A stretch of 44,917 nt of DNA from a bacterium. GTDB taxonomy: Bacteria; Margulisbacteria; Marinamargulisbacteria; SXXA01. The DNA lies in NCBI GenBank assembly GCA_010028705.1, contig RHAI01000001.1, positions 67,104 to 112,020 of the forward strand, in the 5' to 3' direction. Each line of letters opens with the position of its first letter. Positions within the stretch are counted from its first letter, which is position 1. This document shows positions 35,913 through 44,214 of this stretch, in pieces. A program made the translations under genes and the position numbers. The notes under the pieces are model-generated. The model saw only the letters and a program-made list of their open reading frames with translations. It was not told where the DNA came from and did no database searches.

Positions 35913-36370
35913 TATTTATTGAGTTTGGCGATGACTGACTCAGTCAGATCAAATCCACCGGCAAAAATCGCGCGTTTATCCAACACAACGTCGATTCCGA
36001 ACTCTTTGGCCACACTTTCGGATACTTGAAAAATTTTATCCGCCATCTTCTTATTTGCGTCGGCCTCAGCTTTTACGAGCTCTTCCTGCTTTGGCTTTAA
36101 TTCAGCCTCGGTTTTTTCATAAAACGCTTTAATGTCTTGTTCTTTCTTAGCGGTTCGTCGTACTTCTTCTAATTTTTTATTTTTTTCTTCGAACACCTTT
36201 TGAAATGCTTCCCGTTTCTTTTGGAGCTCTTGTTGGAGTTTTACGGCGTCTTTGTATCGGGAAAACACTTTCTCAAGATCGACGTAACCGATGTTGTCGG
36301 CAAATGATGCTGACGATAGTGCAACGAGCATCGCGCAAATTCCAAAAATACGGCGGGTCCAATGTGTCAT
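35912..36370 (-). CDS. OmpH/Skp-family periplasmic chaperone
   Basis: The product (152 residues) has a signal peptide (MTHWTRRIFGICAMLVALSS region, about 1-24, cleaved after SFA), then IGYVDLEKVFSRYKDAVKLQ. A long charged coiled coil follows, and a C-terminal domain with FGIDVVLDKRAIFAGG and DLTESVIAKLN. This is the Skp architecture. Skp trimers hold unfolded outer-membrane proteins in transit to BAM. The ATG at 36370 has GAGAGGGA just upstream; the open frame extends to 36610 but that part is not Skp-like. It starts the operon ompH-lpxD-barrel-hldA-hldE, which suits the several barrels encoded nearby. BamA, often upstream, is absent. Confidence 0.9.
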   Translation of the reverse strand: MTHWTRRIFGICAMLVALSSASFADNIGYVDLEKVFSRYKDAVKLQQELQKKREAFQKVFEEKNKKLEEVRRTAKKEQDIKAFYEKTEAELKPKQEELVKAEADANKKMADKIFQVSESVAKEFGIDVVLDKRAIFAGGFDLTESVIAKLNK

Positions 36371-36584
36371 GATTTCCCTCTCACGGTGGTTTGACTTAAT
36401 CCGGACGGCGTAAACCGCACTTCCAAATATAGTTCCTAAAACAATACCCGCAACTCCGACATTTTGGCAACTGGTGTTGAGGCTAATTTGAGCCGGACAT
36501 CGTCGAGTGAATGGCCGTGATTTATCGAGCGTTTTGGTTGAGTATCCTGACGGATATATGACAATCGAGATATAAATCGGATGG

Positions 36585-36613
36585 TTGCCAAAATGAGGTG
36601 AACCCGCCACAAT
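36585..36613 (+). promoter_or_regulatory. Putative sigma-70 promoter giving leaderless hisE mRNA
   Basis: TTGCCA (36585-36590, 5 of 6 consensus bases) and CACAAT (36608-36613, 4 of 6) are exactly 17 nt apart. The predicted start is 36620, the A of the hisE ATG. No Shine-Dalgarno precedes the ATG. The rest of the 249-bp divergent gap (36371-36619) shows no further gene that I can support. Confidence 0.5.
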
Positions 36614-36619
36614 TCAGCC

Positions 36620-36895
36620 ATGTTTATTCATGATCTTGAGTCAATAATCCGTGATCGTATTGCCGCGAAATCTTCAGATTCCTACGTGTCCAGCTTAGTG
36701 TCTAGCGGGGTGGATCGGATTTTGAAGAAGATCGGGGAAGAGGCCGGTGAAGTAATCATCGCCGCGAAAAACGAGTCGAAATCAGAGCTGGTGTTTGAGG
36801 CGTCGGATCTAGTGTTTCATCTGACGATTTTGTTGCAAGCCCTTGGCGTGTCCTGGTCGGAAATCGATGACGAACTAAGGCGACGGCATCGTTGA
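36620..36895 (+). CDS. hisE: Phosphoribosyl-ATP pyrophosphatase
   Basis: HisE hydrolyses phosphoribosyl-ATP to phosphoribosyl-AMP in histidine synthesis. The 91-residue all-helical protein has the MazG-like metal-binding pattern KKIGEEAGEVIIAAKN (E-E-x-x-E, about 37-52) and EASDLVFHLTILLQALGVSW (E-x-x-D). This is a stand-alone HisE rather than a HisIE fusion. No other his genes are in the window. It overlaps hemJ by 4 bp (TTGA). Confidence 0.94.
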   Translation: MFIHDLESIIRDRIAAKSSDSYVSSLVSSGVDRILKKIGEEAGEVIIAAKNESKSELVFEASDLVFHLTILLQALGVSWSEIDDELRRRHR

Positions 36896-37410
36896 GTTTC
36901 GTGGTACTGAAGGCCCTTCATATTATTTTTGGGGCGTCATGGTTTGCGGGGGTGTTTTTTTGGGTGCGTATGATGATTTACCATACCGAAGCCATCGAAA
37001 TGCAATCGCACGACGATGTGGTGAGTCTGGTAACAACCGCAGAACGCCGGATCCAGATATTCGTGTTGAACCCGGCCATTGGTCTGACGATCGCGTGTGG
37101 GATCGCCACGGCGGTGATGAGTCGAGCCTATCTGATGCCATGGTTTCACGTTAAACTTACAATTGTTGGGCTCCTATCCGTGTTCCATGGATGGTGTTAT
37201 TGGCTGAATGCTCAGCTTCGACGGGGTGTGGTTCGAGTGCCATCTCGCCGGCTGCGGTTGATCAACGAGTTCCCGTTTGTGTTGTTGGTCGGGATTGTAT
37301 TTAGCGCGGTGAGTCGTACGGGGATGTTGGGAATTCGCGCTATGGCAGTGGTGATTGGTGTTGTGGGTGTGGGCCTGGCGGTGGCCCGGATACGGCGGCT
37401 ATGGAACTAA
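36892..37410 (+). CDS. hemJ: Protoporphyrinogen oxidase HemJ
   Basis: The 172-residue membrane protein matches the HemJ (UPF0093) family. It has KALHIIFGASWFAGVFFWVR with the conserved His and Trp, IYHTEA, then ERRIQIFVLNPAIGLTIACG, the WFHVKL motif, FHGW, and RLRLINEFPFVLLVGIVF near the end. HemJ converts protoporphyrinogen IX to protoporphyrin IX in the inner membrane. The start is TTG, overlapping the hisE stop, so translation is probably coupled. It pairs functionally with the heme chaperone hemW at 21.6 kb and the PLP-salvage gene pdxH next door only loosely. Confidence 0.88.
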   Translation: MSFVVLKALHIIFGASWFAGVFFWVRMMIYHTEAIEMQSHDDVVSLVTTAERRIQIFVLNPAIGLTIACGIATAVMSRAYLMPWFHVKLTIVGLLSVFHGWCYWLNAQLRRGVVRVPSRRLRLINEFPFVLLVGIVFSAVSRTGMLGIRAMAVVIGVVGVGLAVARIRRLWN

Positions 37411-37994
37411 GTCCGGATTGTGACCCGATACAGCAGGTCCAGGAGTGGCTGGACGATGTCCGGAAATTGGGCCGTGAACCCTACCCCGAAGCGGCGTGTT
37501 TGTCGACGTTGGGACTCGATGGTTATCCCGACGGTCGGATTGTGCTGGTTCGGGGGATTCATCCTGATGGATTTGTGTTTTACACGAATTCACAGTCCAC
37601 AAAGGGACAGTCGATCGCCCAAAATCCTCGGGCGACTCTGACTTTTTATTGGCTATCCGTTGGTCGCCAGGTGCGAATTACAGGGGATGTTTCGATTGTT
37701 TCAGAGTCCGAATCCGACGCGTATTTTAATGGACGCCCGGTGATTAGTCGCTTGGGCGCCTGGGCCTCACACCAAAGTCAGCCATTGGGCTCTCGCCAGG
37801 AATTAGAAGCGCGTGTCGCCGCGTACGAGGCGAAATTTGGCTCGTCGGAAATTCCTCGCCCGCCGCATTGGTTTGGGTACAAAGTGACCCCGATTCGCAT
37901 TGAACTGTGGTCGGATGGGGAATTTCGATTACATGATCGCTTTCGGTATAATCGGACCGATGATGGCTGGAGCTGTACGCGGCTGAATCCGTAA
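37401..37994 (+). CDS. pdxH: Pyridoxamine 5'-phosphate oxidase
   Basis: PdxH is an FMN enzyme that makes pyridoxal 5'-phosphate from the pyridoxine or pyridoxamine phosphates. The 197-residue product shows AACLSTLGLDGYPDGRIVLVRG, FVFYTNSQSTKGQSIAQNP (FMN binding), FYWLSVGRQVRITGDV, RLGAWASHQSQPL, and the C-terminal signature RIELWSDGEFRLHDRFRY. The length is normal. It overlaps hemJ by 10 bp. It supplies the cofactor of the aminotransferase at 17.5-18.7 kb, among others. Confidence 0.96.
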   Translation: MELSPDCDPIQQVQEWLDDVRKLGREPYPEAACLSTLGLDGYPDGRIVLVRGIHPDGFVFYTNSQSTKGQSIAQNPRATLTFYWLSVGRQVRITGDVSIVSESESDAYFNGRPVISRLGAWASHQSQPLGSRQELEARVAAYEAKFGSSEIPRPPHWFGYKVTPIRIELWSDGEFRLHDRFRYNRTDDGWSCTRLNP

Positions 37995-38004
37995 CATAAC
38001 GAGC

Positions 38005-39306
38005 ATGGTTGAAATGGTTGGGTTACTGTTTTTGTTGTTGTGCAATGCACTGTTCTCGATGGGAGAAATTGCACTGGTATCGTCCCGAAAAACACGGCTA
38101 GAGGATCGTGCGAAGCGGGGGAATCCCGGGGCCAAGGCCGCGCTGATTCTTTTGGCTCATCCGGAACGCCTGTTATCCACCGTACAGGTTGGCATTACGT
38201 CAGTAAGTACACTGGCCGGAGCGTTTGGAGGTGTTGAATTATCGGCATCGTTGGCACAGTGGTTGATTGGCCAATCGATTGCTCCGTCGGTGGCCCAGCC
38301 GGCGGCATTATTAGCCGTGGTGGGGGCGATTACATTTTTATCCCTGATTTTTGGGGAGTTAATTCCGAAATCTATCGCACTGAACAATCCTGAACCGGTG
38401 GCGATGATTGCGGCGCCCGTATTAGTCGGAATGGCCACGATTACCCATCCGCTCATTCGGATACTGACATGGATTACATCGACATTTTTGAGATGGGTGG
38501 GCTTGGGCACTCGACGGACCTCGCCGATTAGCGAGGAAGAGGTACAGCTGTTGATTGATGAGGGTGTCCAACACGGGGTGATCGAACAGGAAGAATCGGA
38601 CATGATCAAGAGCGTGTTTCGATTTGATGATCGCCGAGCCCAAGACATGATGATCCATCGTCAACAGTTGAGCTGGATTAATCTCAGCGACCCGAGCGAA
38701 AAAATTAGGCGTCAAATTGTAGAGTCGGATTTTTCCAAATTTTTAGTATGCGATGGGGATCTCGAAAAATTAGTCGGGATCTTGTACGTGAAAGATTACA
38801 TTAAAGCGTTAGAAGACACGGACTTCCCGAATATCAACGACTTGGTGGCGCCCCCATTATTTATTCCCGAGACGATGAGTGGGCTTAAGATTCTTGAAAA
38901 ATTTAGACATGAAAAGCGGTATGTTGGGGTGGTGGTTAACGAACATGGTGGGGTTGAAGGGTGGATTACACTCCATGATCTTATCGAAAGCATTTTGGGG
39001 GATTTGCCCGATTCCCGGGATCCGGATACTCGCGAGTTTTTTGAGCGGCCGGATGGATCATGGCTGGTCGATGGGGCGGTACTGCTGGATGATTTAAACG
39101 AAACACTCAATCTGGATATCGAGCGTGTGGATCGCGGCTACTCGACGTTGGGTGGACTGATGATGGATTGTTTGAATCGTGTACCCCGTGCCGGCGACAC
39201 ATTCACTGGATGGGGGACTCAGTTCGAAGTATTAGATATGGATGGTCATCGGGTCGATAAAGTATTAATCAAAAAAATTATGGAACAATCGGAGGACGCT
39301 GAATGA
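38005..39306 (+). CDS. CNNM/CorC-type transporter-associated protein (DUF21, CBS pair)
   Basis: The 433-residue protein has a DUF21 membrane domain with about four helices (about 1-190, containing LFSMGEIALVSSRKTRL and LIFGELIPKSIALNNPEP). A CBS pair (about 205-325; RAQDMMIHR, GILYVKDYIKAL, GVVVNEHGGVEGWITLHDL) and a CorC_HlyC domain (about 345-425) follow. Homologues are linked to Mg2+/Co2+ efflux and the older label hemolysin C (TlyC). It starts 11 bp after pdxH with no clear Shine-Dalgarno and overlaps hldD by 4 bp. Confidence 0.92.
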   Translation: MVEMVGLLFLLLCNALFSMGEIALVSSRKTRLEDRAKRGNPGAKAALILLAHPERLLSTVQVGITSVSTLAGAFGGVELSASLAQWLIGQSIAPSVAQPAALLAVVGAITFLSLIFGELIPKSIALNNPEPVAMIAAPVLVGMATITHPLIRILTWITSTFLRWVGLGTRRTSPISEEEVQLLIDEGVQHGVIEQEESDMIKSVFRFDDRRAQDMMIHRQQLSWINLSDPSEKIRRQIVESDFSKFLVCDGDLEKLVGILYVKDYIKALEDTDFPNINDLVAPPLFIPETMSGLKILEKFRHEKRYVGVVVNEHGGVEGWITLHDLIESILGDLPDSRDPDTREFFERPDGSWLVDGAVLLDDLNETLNLDIERVDRGYSTLGGLMMDCLNRVPRAGDTFTGWGTQFEVLDMDGHRVDKVLIKKIMEQSEDAE

Positions 39307-40271
39307 TTATTGTTACAGGTGGAGCGGGATTTATTGGCAGCGCGTTTGTATGGCGGTTAAATCAGGAAGGCATCTCCGATATCATCATCGTCGACACGCT
39401 AAAAACATCCGAAAAATGGCGAAATTTGGTCACGTTAGATTATGATAATTATCTTCACAAAGATGATTTTTTGGACATGGTAATGGATAATTCCCTACCG
39501 AAGGGCGTGGAAGCTATCGTTCATATGGGCGCTTGTTCGGCTACCACCGAGCTGGATAGCGATTATCTCATGGAAAATAATTACCGCTATACCCAGCTAT
39601 TGGCGGATTGGGCCATTAAAAAAAATGTTCGATTTATTTACGCCAGTAGTGCGGCAACCTATGGTGCGGGCCACCAGGGCTTTGATGATTCCCATGATAT
39701 CCTGCCGACATTGCGACCGATTAATCGCTATGGCTATTCCAAGCATTTTTTTGACTTATCCGCATTGCGTCATGGAATGATCGATCACTGTGTTGGTTTG
39801 AAATTCTTTAACGTCTTTGGACCCAATGAATATCACAAAGGGGATATGCGCAGCGTGATTTGCAAAGCGCATCGCGAAATCTACGAAACAGGGAAAATAA
39901 AACTGTTTAAATCCCATCGATCGGAATATAACGACGGGGAACAAAAGCGCGATTTTATTTACATCAAAGATGTTGTCGAAGCGATGTGGCAATTACTGGG
40001 CCAGCGTAAAATTAACGGAATATTTAATCTGGGCACTGGCCGGGCGCGAAGTTGGAACGATCTGGCGTATTCATTGTTTTCAGCCATTGGGCGCGAGCCA
40101 AATATCGAGTATTTTGATATGCCCCCGGGCCTCCAAAATCAATATCAGTATTTTACGGAAGCATCGATGACCAAGCTCACTCAGGTATTACCGACGCTAA
40201 AATTTCGATCCTTAGAGGATACTGTCCGAGAATATGTGGAGGACTATCTGTCGATCGGTCGGGGATTATAA
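39303..40271 (+). CDS. hldD: ADP-L-glycero-D-manno-heptose 6-epimerase
   Basis: HldD (RfaD) performs the last step of ADP-heptose synthesis for the LPS inner core. The 322-residue extended SDR protein has the NAD motif GGAGFIGS (6-13) and the HldD-specific IVDTLKTSEKWRNLV. It also has HMGACSATTELDSDYL, the catalytic YGYSK (143-147), KFFNVFGPNEYHKGDM and LFKSHRSEYNDGEQKRDFIY. GGAGGA precedes the ATG. With hldA and hldE on the other strand the window encodes three of the heptose steps; gmhA and gmhB are not here. Confidence 0.97.
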   Translation: MIIVTGGAGFIGSAFVWRLNQEGISDIIIVDTLKTSEKWRNLVTLDYDNYLHKDDFLDMVMDNSLPKGVEAIVHMGACSATTELDSDYLMENNYRYTQLLADWAIKKNVRFIYASSAATYGAGHQGFDDSHDILPTLRPINRYGYSKHFFDLSALRHGMIDHCVGLKFFNVFGPNEYHKGDMRSVICKAHREIYETGKIKLFKSHRSEYNDGEQKRDFIYIKDVVEAMWQLLGQRKINGIFNLGTGRARSWNDLAYSLFSAIGREPNIEYFDMPPGLQNQYQYFTEASMTKLTQVLPTLKFRSLEDTVREYVEDYLSIGRGL

Positions 40272-40283
40272 CTCGCCCCACGT

Positions 40284-40363
40284 TTGAGTCGATTGCTGGA
40301 ACGGGAATATCCCGATTGATCGTATCCAGTGACTCAACCTATCACCGGATTGACCACCGATAA
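40284..40363 (+). promoter_or_regulatory. Three-tier hairpin and promoter-like box in the decarboxylase leader
   Basis: In the 145-bp gap after hldD, TTGAGTC (40284-40290) pairs with GACTCAA (40331-40337), CTGGA (40296-40300) with TCCAG (40325-40329), and CGGGA (40302-40306) with TCCCG (40310-40314). This gives a nested stem of 17 pairs broken by asymmetric internal loops. There is no U-tract. Just downstream, ACCGATAA (40356-40363) matches the sigma-28 -10 box in 7 of 8 bases, but no good -35 is visible. The stem may end the hldD transcript or form a leader element. Confidence 0.45.
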
Positions 40364-40416
40364 CACGCCCGGTTCGGACCCGCTTCCCAATGCCGCTTTT
40401 AAGGAGGGATAATCCA

Positions 40417-42051
40417 ATGCCAACCACTGTGGGACAGTATTTGCTCTATCGACTGAAACAACTTTCTGTTCGGCATATTTTTGGGGTTCCCGGCGATTTT
40501 GTTCTTGGCTTCAACAAGTTAATTGAACTTACTCCCGATATTGAGTTTATAAACACGTGCGACGAGCAGGGCGCGGGCTTCGCGGCTGATGCGTATGCAC
40601 GGATTAATGGATTTGGAGTTATTTGTATTACTTACTGTGTCGGCGGTCTTAAGGTGGCGAACCCCGTCGCAGAAGCATTTGCCGAAAAAAGCCCGGTGTT
40701 GGTTATTTCCGGAGGCCCCGGCGTCTCGGAGCGTCGCGAGAATCGGTTGCTGCACCACCGAGTACGGGATTTTTACACCCAGAAACATGTATTTGATCAG
40801 CTCACCGTGGCCGCGACTATTCTCGATCATGGCGAGCGGGCCATCAGCGAAATTGATCGGGTCATCCAAGCGGTGGTGGATCACAATCGCCCCGGCTATA
40901 TTGAATTGCCGCGTGATATGGTGAATTATCCGATTTCGATGTTGGAGGGGAGTGATCCGATACGTCCTACGGCACTTCCGTTGGGACCCCGATTTAATGA
41001 CATGGTGTCGACGGCCCTGGCCATGATTGATCGTGCTCAGACACCGGTCATTTTAGTTGATGCCGAAATTCATCGCTTTCGACTCCATGATACGGTACGG
41101 CAATTCGCCGAAACACTGAACATCCCGATGGCGGCGACGGTATTGGGGAAGTCAACGATTTCCGAAACCCATCCGCTGTATATTGGAGTTTACGAAGGTG
41201 GTTTGGGCCATGATTCAGTACGCGACGTGGTGGAATCCAGTGACTGTCAGATTCTGTTGGGAGTGTTGCGAAGCGATATGAATACGGGCGTATTTACAGC
41301 CAACCTTGATCCGGCCAAGTCCATAGATTTGACCTACGACCGTCTGATTGTGGGGGGGGACTGTGTGGAATCAATCCCAATGGGGGTGTTTTTGGATGCC
41401 CTAATTCAATCCGGAATTGCACCAAAATCATCCCGATTCATTCCTCATCCTCCGGAGCATCGCCCGTTTGTACCGGAACCTGTTCCTGTATCGGTTCGGC
41501 GTGTATTTGATGCCGTTAACAGTCGATTAACTGAAGATATGGTGGTGATATCCGATGTCGGGGATGCATTGTTTGGTGCGATGGATTTGGTGATTCAGTC
41601 CCATACGGAATTTATTTCACCGGCGTATTACGCTTCGATTGGGTTTGCGGTTCCGGCCAGTGTGGGCGCCGCACTCGCGAGTCCTGCCCGTCGACCCATT
41701 GTCATCGTCGGCGATGGGGCATTTCAGATGACAGGTAATGAGTTGTCGACCGCGATCCGGTACGGATTGACGCCCATTATTATTATTTTGAACAATGGCG
41801 GTTATGGAACGGAACGCCCCATGTTAGATGGCCCATTTAACGATATTTTTAATTGGAATTATAGTCGATTACCCGAGATTTATAATTCGGGAGTCGGGAT
41901 CAAAATTCGGTCCGAACATGACTTAAACACCGCGATTGATCTGGCGGTAAATGATGATACTCAGTGTTACGTATTGGAGGTGATATTGGATCGTCATGAT
42001 CGATCGGACGCACTCAATCGGTTAACCGCTGGATTGGGGGCCAAGGTCTGA
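40417..42051 (+). CDS. Thiamine diphosphate 2-oxo-acid decarboxylase (pyruvate/indolepyruvate type)
   Basis: The 544-residue product has the PDC/IPDC architecture: an N-terminal Pyr domain with the cofactor-activating Glu in CDEQGAGFAADAYAR (residue 50) and the active-site HH pair (113-114, LLHHRVRDFY), a middle domain, and a C-terminal PP domain. The last holds VGDGAFQMTGNELS and ILNNGGYGTERPML, the GDG-NN ThDP/Mg motif, with the PDC-type Glu in GYGTE. The HH and GTE features separate it from acetolactate synthase. Substrate (pyruvate, phenylpyruvate or indolepyruvate) is undecided. AAGGAGG (40401-40407) fixes the ATG at 40417. Confidence 0.92.
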   Translation: MPTTVGQYLLYRLKQLSVRHIFGVPGDFVLGFNKLIELTPDIEFINTCDEQGAGFAADAYARINGFGVICITYCVGGLKVANPVAEAFAEKSPVLVISGGPGVSERRENRLLHHRVRDFYTQKHVFDQLTVAATILDHGERAISEIDRVIQAVVDHNRPGYIELPRDMVNYPISMLEGSDPIRPTALPLGPRFNDMVSTALAMIDRAQTPVILVDAEIHRFRLHDTVRQFAETLNIPMAATVLGKSTISETHPLYIGVYEGGLGHDSVRDVVESSDCQILLGVLRSDMNTGVFTANLDPAKSIDLTYDRLIVGGDCVESIPMGVFLDALIQSGIAPKSSRFIPHPPEHRPFVPEPVPVSVRRVFDAVNSRLTEDMVVISDVGDALFGAMDLVIQSHTEFISPAYYASIGFAVPASVGAALASPARRPIVIVGDGAFQMTGNELSTAIRYGLTPIIIILNNGGYGTERPMLDGPFNDIFNWNYSRLPEIYNSGVGIKIRSEHDLNTAIDLAVNDDTQCYVLEVILDRHDRSDALNRLTAGLGAKV

Positions 42052-42057
42052 TAGCGG

Positions 42058-42087
42058 TTGATTGGTATGCTACGGTATTAATAGAAT
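42058..42087 (+). promoter_or_regulatory. Putative sigma-70 promoter of the DUF1338 gene
   Basis: TTGATT (42058-42063) and TAGAAT (42082-42087) are 18 nt apart, and AAAGGGG lies a little before the ATG at 42115. The start would be near 42094. This suggests that the gene can be expressed apart from the upstream decarboxylase. Confidence 0.4.
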
Positions 42088-42114
42088 TTTATTACCATAA
42101 AAAAAGGGGTTTAT

Positions 42115-43023
42115 ATGGACGCGATTGATGCAATTTTAGAGGGGCTGATGAGACGTTATCGGGACCGTGTTCCAGATGTGACCGTCATTGTGTCGGCGAT
42201 GGAGGCGGCGGGCCTGATTCCGTCGCGCAATCACATCGAGAATGATCACATTGCATTTCGAACGATGGGTGTTCCCCACCTTGGGATCCAGTCCCTCGAA
42301 AAGGTATTTTTGCATCATGGATACGTCCGTCGCGATGCCTATAATTTTGAAGGGAAGAAACTGAATGCGTTTTGGTATAGCCCCCCGCGTGATGATTTGC
42401 CCCGCCTATTTATCAGTGAACTGCGAGTCCATGAATTGAGCCCGGCGGCACAAGATATCATTCACTCCTATACTCAGGAGGTCACCGTTGATCCGGTGAC
42501 TCTGTTGGACTTAAATGATTCGTCGCAGGTCGATGAATTCTTGCACCGACCCTTGTGGCGCACCCCGACCTGGGTCGATTACCAAGCGTTAGCATCAGAG
42601 TCTGAATATGCATCGTGGGTAATTTACAATCGCTACTATCTAAACCATTTTACAATTACGATTCAAAATTTACCGGATGGATACAACACGGTGGCACAAT
42701 TTAATGAATTTCTAGAAGCACGAGGCATCAAGCTGAATGACTCGGGGGGTAAAATTAAAACAAGCCCTGATGGCAAATTGATTCAAAGCTCCACCGTCGC
42801 TCAAACCGTTGAGGCGGAATTTGACGATGCGCATGGGGGGCGGGAAATCCATCGGATATCCGGGTCCTATGTTGAGTTTGCTCAACGTGAGGTGCTCGAC
42901 GAATTTCGCCATCTTCCCCTGTCTGATATTTCGCGGCAGCACCGTCGCGATGGATTTGAGGCCAGTAACGCGGACAAAATTTTCGAATCAACCTTTCGAT
43001 CGCAAACCCAAATTACGGGATAG
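42115..43023 (+). CDS. DUF1338 family, 2-oxoadipate dioxygenase/decarboxylase-like (HglS-like)
   Basis: The 302-residue product matches the DUF1338/VOC-like family whose studied members (HglS/YdcJ and plant FLO7) turn 2-oxoadipate into 2-hydroxyglutarate with Fe(II) and O2. Likely metal ligands are His45 in NDHIAFRT, His178 in NHFTI and Glu254 in YVEFAQR; Arg49 fits the substrate-carboxylate position. PRLFISELRV is another family block. It is shorter than HglS (about 460 residues) and nearer to the short subgroup. The neighbouring decarboxylase also acts on 2-oxo acids. Its 3' end overlaps the convergent tyrA by 11 bp. The actual substrate is unknown. Confidence 0.85.
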   Translation: MDAIDAILEGLMRRYRDRVPDVTVIVSAMEAAGLIPSRNHIENDHIAFRTMGVPHLGIQSLEKVFLHHGYVRRDAYNFEGKKLNAFWYSPPRDDLPRLFISELRVHELSPAAQDIIHSYTQEVTVDPVTLLDLNDSSQVDEFLHRPLWRTPTWVDYQALASESEYASWVIYNRYYLNHFTITIQNLPDGYNTVAQFNEFLEARGIKLNDSGGKIKTSPDGKLIQSSTVAQTVEAEFDDAHGGREIHRISGSYVEFAQREVLDEFRHLPLSDISRQHRRDGFEASNADKIFESTFRSQTQITG

Positions 43024-43861
43024 CTTGGTCTCGAAATCCTTTAATTCCACCCAGTAGAGCGACGAGTCCGTCCCGATCGTGGTCACGGATGAGTGCGTCA
43101 ATCTGTCCCAATAACCGCTGGGCGATGTCAATGCCTTCCCGCGCAATGGGCGAGTTTCCCAGCAAGACGTCGGCGCCCCAATGGGGGTCGGACGCACTGA
43201 CACGACTGGTGTCACGGAACCCGCTGGATGCGATGTGTGAAAATAGCTCAACGGATGGGACTCCGGCAGATGCCATTCCGCTTCCGATGATGGAGGCTAA
43301 GTAGGGGAGATGGGAAGCAAATCCGACGTATCGGTCATGCACATCGGCTGCCATTGGCATCACTCGACACCCCCAGTTTTGGAGCACGGGAGACAGGCGA
43401 TTCTCGATGTCGTCGATCACAATATAGGGTTTACCCACTAATAAATTGGCGTCGGCTGAATCGAGTCCGATGGTTTCTTTCCCTGCCATAGGATGGCCGA
43501 GGACGACAGGGTGGCGCCATGATCGACCTTGAACTTGCCGATATAGTGTTCCTTTTAAACTGCCGACGTCGGTTAGAAGGGTATCGCCTGTCACCGCCAA
43601 GTCCAGTTCGACTAATGTCGAAAAAATGATTGGGATGGGCGTGCACACAAACACGATATCGGCGGCAGAAAATTCGGAAAAATCACGAGCGATATGGTCA
43701 ATCATTCCACGTGTATGGGCGGTTATTGCGGTCTCGATCCGATGATTGGCACCGATAATTCGCACCCCGGGGGAGGCGGCTTTGGCTCGAAGCGCAATGC
43801 TACCTCCAATTAATCCTAATCCGACAATTCCAATGGTCAATTGACTCATTGTTGTGGACAT
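43013..43861 (-). CDS. tyrA: Prephenate dehydrogenase
   Basis: TyrA oxidatively decarboxylates prephenate to 4-hydroxyphenylpyruvate in tyrosine synthesis. The 282-residue protein has the NAD motif [16 protein letters not shown] at about 11-26, the [10 protein letters not shown] strand, LTDVGSLKG, and the catalytic-His segment [11 protein letters not shown] followed by the GLDSADANL block. It then has a helical dimerisation domain with HLPYLAS. No ACT domain is attached. Arogenate dehydrogenase activity is an alternative. It overlaps aroH by 16 bp, and together they make a chorismate-to-tyrosine branch. Confidence 0.94.
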   Translation of the reverse strand: MSTTMSQLTIGIVGLGLIGGSIALRAKAASPGVRIIGANHRIETAITAHTRGMIDHIARDFSEFSAADIVFVCTPIPIIFSTLVELDLAVTGDTLLTDVGSLKGTLYRQVQGRSWRHPVVLGHPMAGKETIGLDSADANLLVGKPYIVIDDIENRLSPVLQNWGCRVMPMAADVHDRYVGFASHLPYLASIIGSGMASAGVPSVELFSHIASSGFRDTSRVSASDPHWGADVLLGNSPIAREGIDIAQRLLGQIDALIRDHDRDGLVALLGGIKGFRDQAIP

Positions 43862-44214
43862 TTATCGGGCCGCAACCGTGCCGCATCCCGCAGGTATGGA
43901 TGAATAATGTCCCGGGCAGGGGTATCGGTATTCCAATGCAGTAAAATTCGAATGCATTGCCCAAGAGATCCTGGGACGGCGATTTCATTCAGACATAATA
44001 ACGGGACATCATTCATGCCCAATTCCCGAGCCGCAATAGCGGGGAATTCCGCATCCAGATCATTGGTCATCGAAAAAAAAGCAGAGGCGATATCTTCGTA
44101 TCGGATCCCATTTTTTTCGATCATCGCCGATAATAAAATGGTTGTCTCCGCGAGTATTGCCTCACGTGTATTGCTGTCGACTACTGTTGCCCCACGTACA
44201 CCTCTTACAGCCAT
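43846..44214 (-). CDS. aroH: Chorismate mutase, AroH type
   Basis: The 122-residue product is the trimeric pseudo-alpha/beta-barrel type of chorismate mutase known from Bacillus AroH. It has [19 protein letters not shown] with Arg6 (VRG, start of the active site), [20 protein letters not shown], the catalytic-Arg region PAIAARELG, and the strand [20 protein letters not shown] with its Glu and second Arg. This class is unrelated to the common AroQ type. It converts chorismate to prephenate, the substrate of the overlapping tyrA. Confidence 0.95.
   Translation of the reverse strand: MAVRGVRGATVVDSNTREAILAETTILLSAMIEKNGIRYEDIASAFFSMTNDLDAEFPAIAARELGMNDVPLLCLNEIAVPGSLGQCIRILLHWNTDTPARDIIHPYLRDAARLRPDKCPQQ

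Noticed and set aside
36371-36610. In-frame N-terminal extension of the OmpH/Skp ORF with a hydrophobic stretch
   Set aside because: The ATG at 36370 has a good ribosome binding site and starts a proper signal peptide. The extension has no Skp similarity and runs into the hisE promoter region.
40417-42051. Acetolactate synthase
   Set aside because: The HH pair at 113-114 and the GYGTE motif are specific to the pyruvate/indolepyruvate decarboxylase group, and no small regulatory subunit gene follows.
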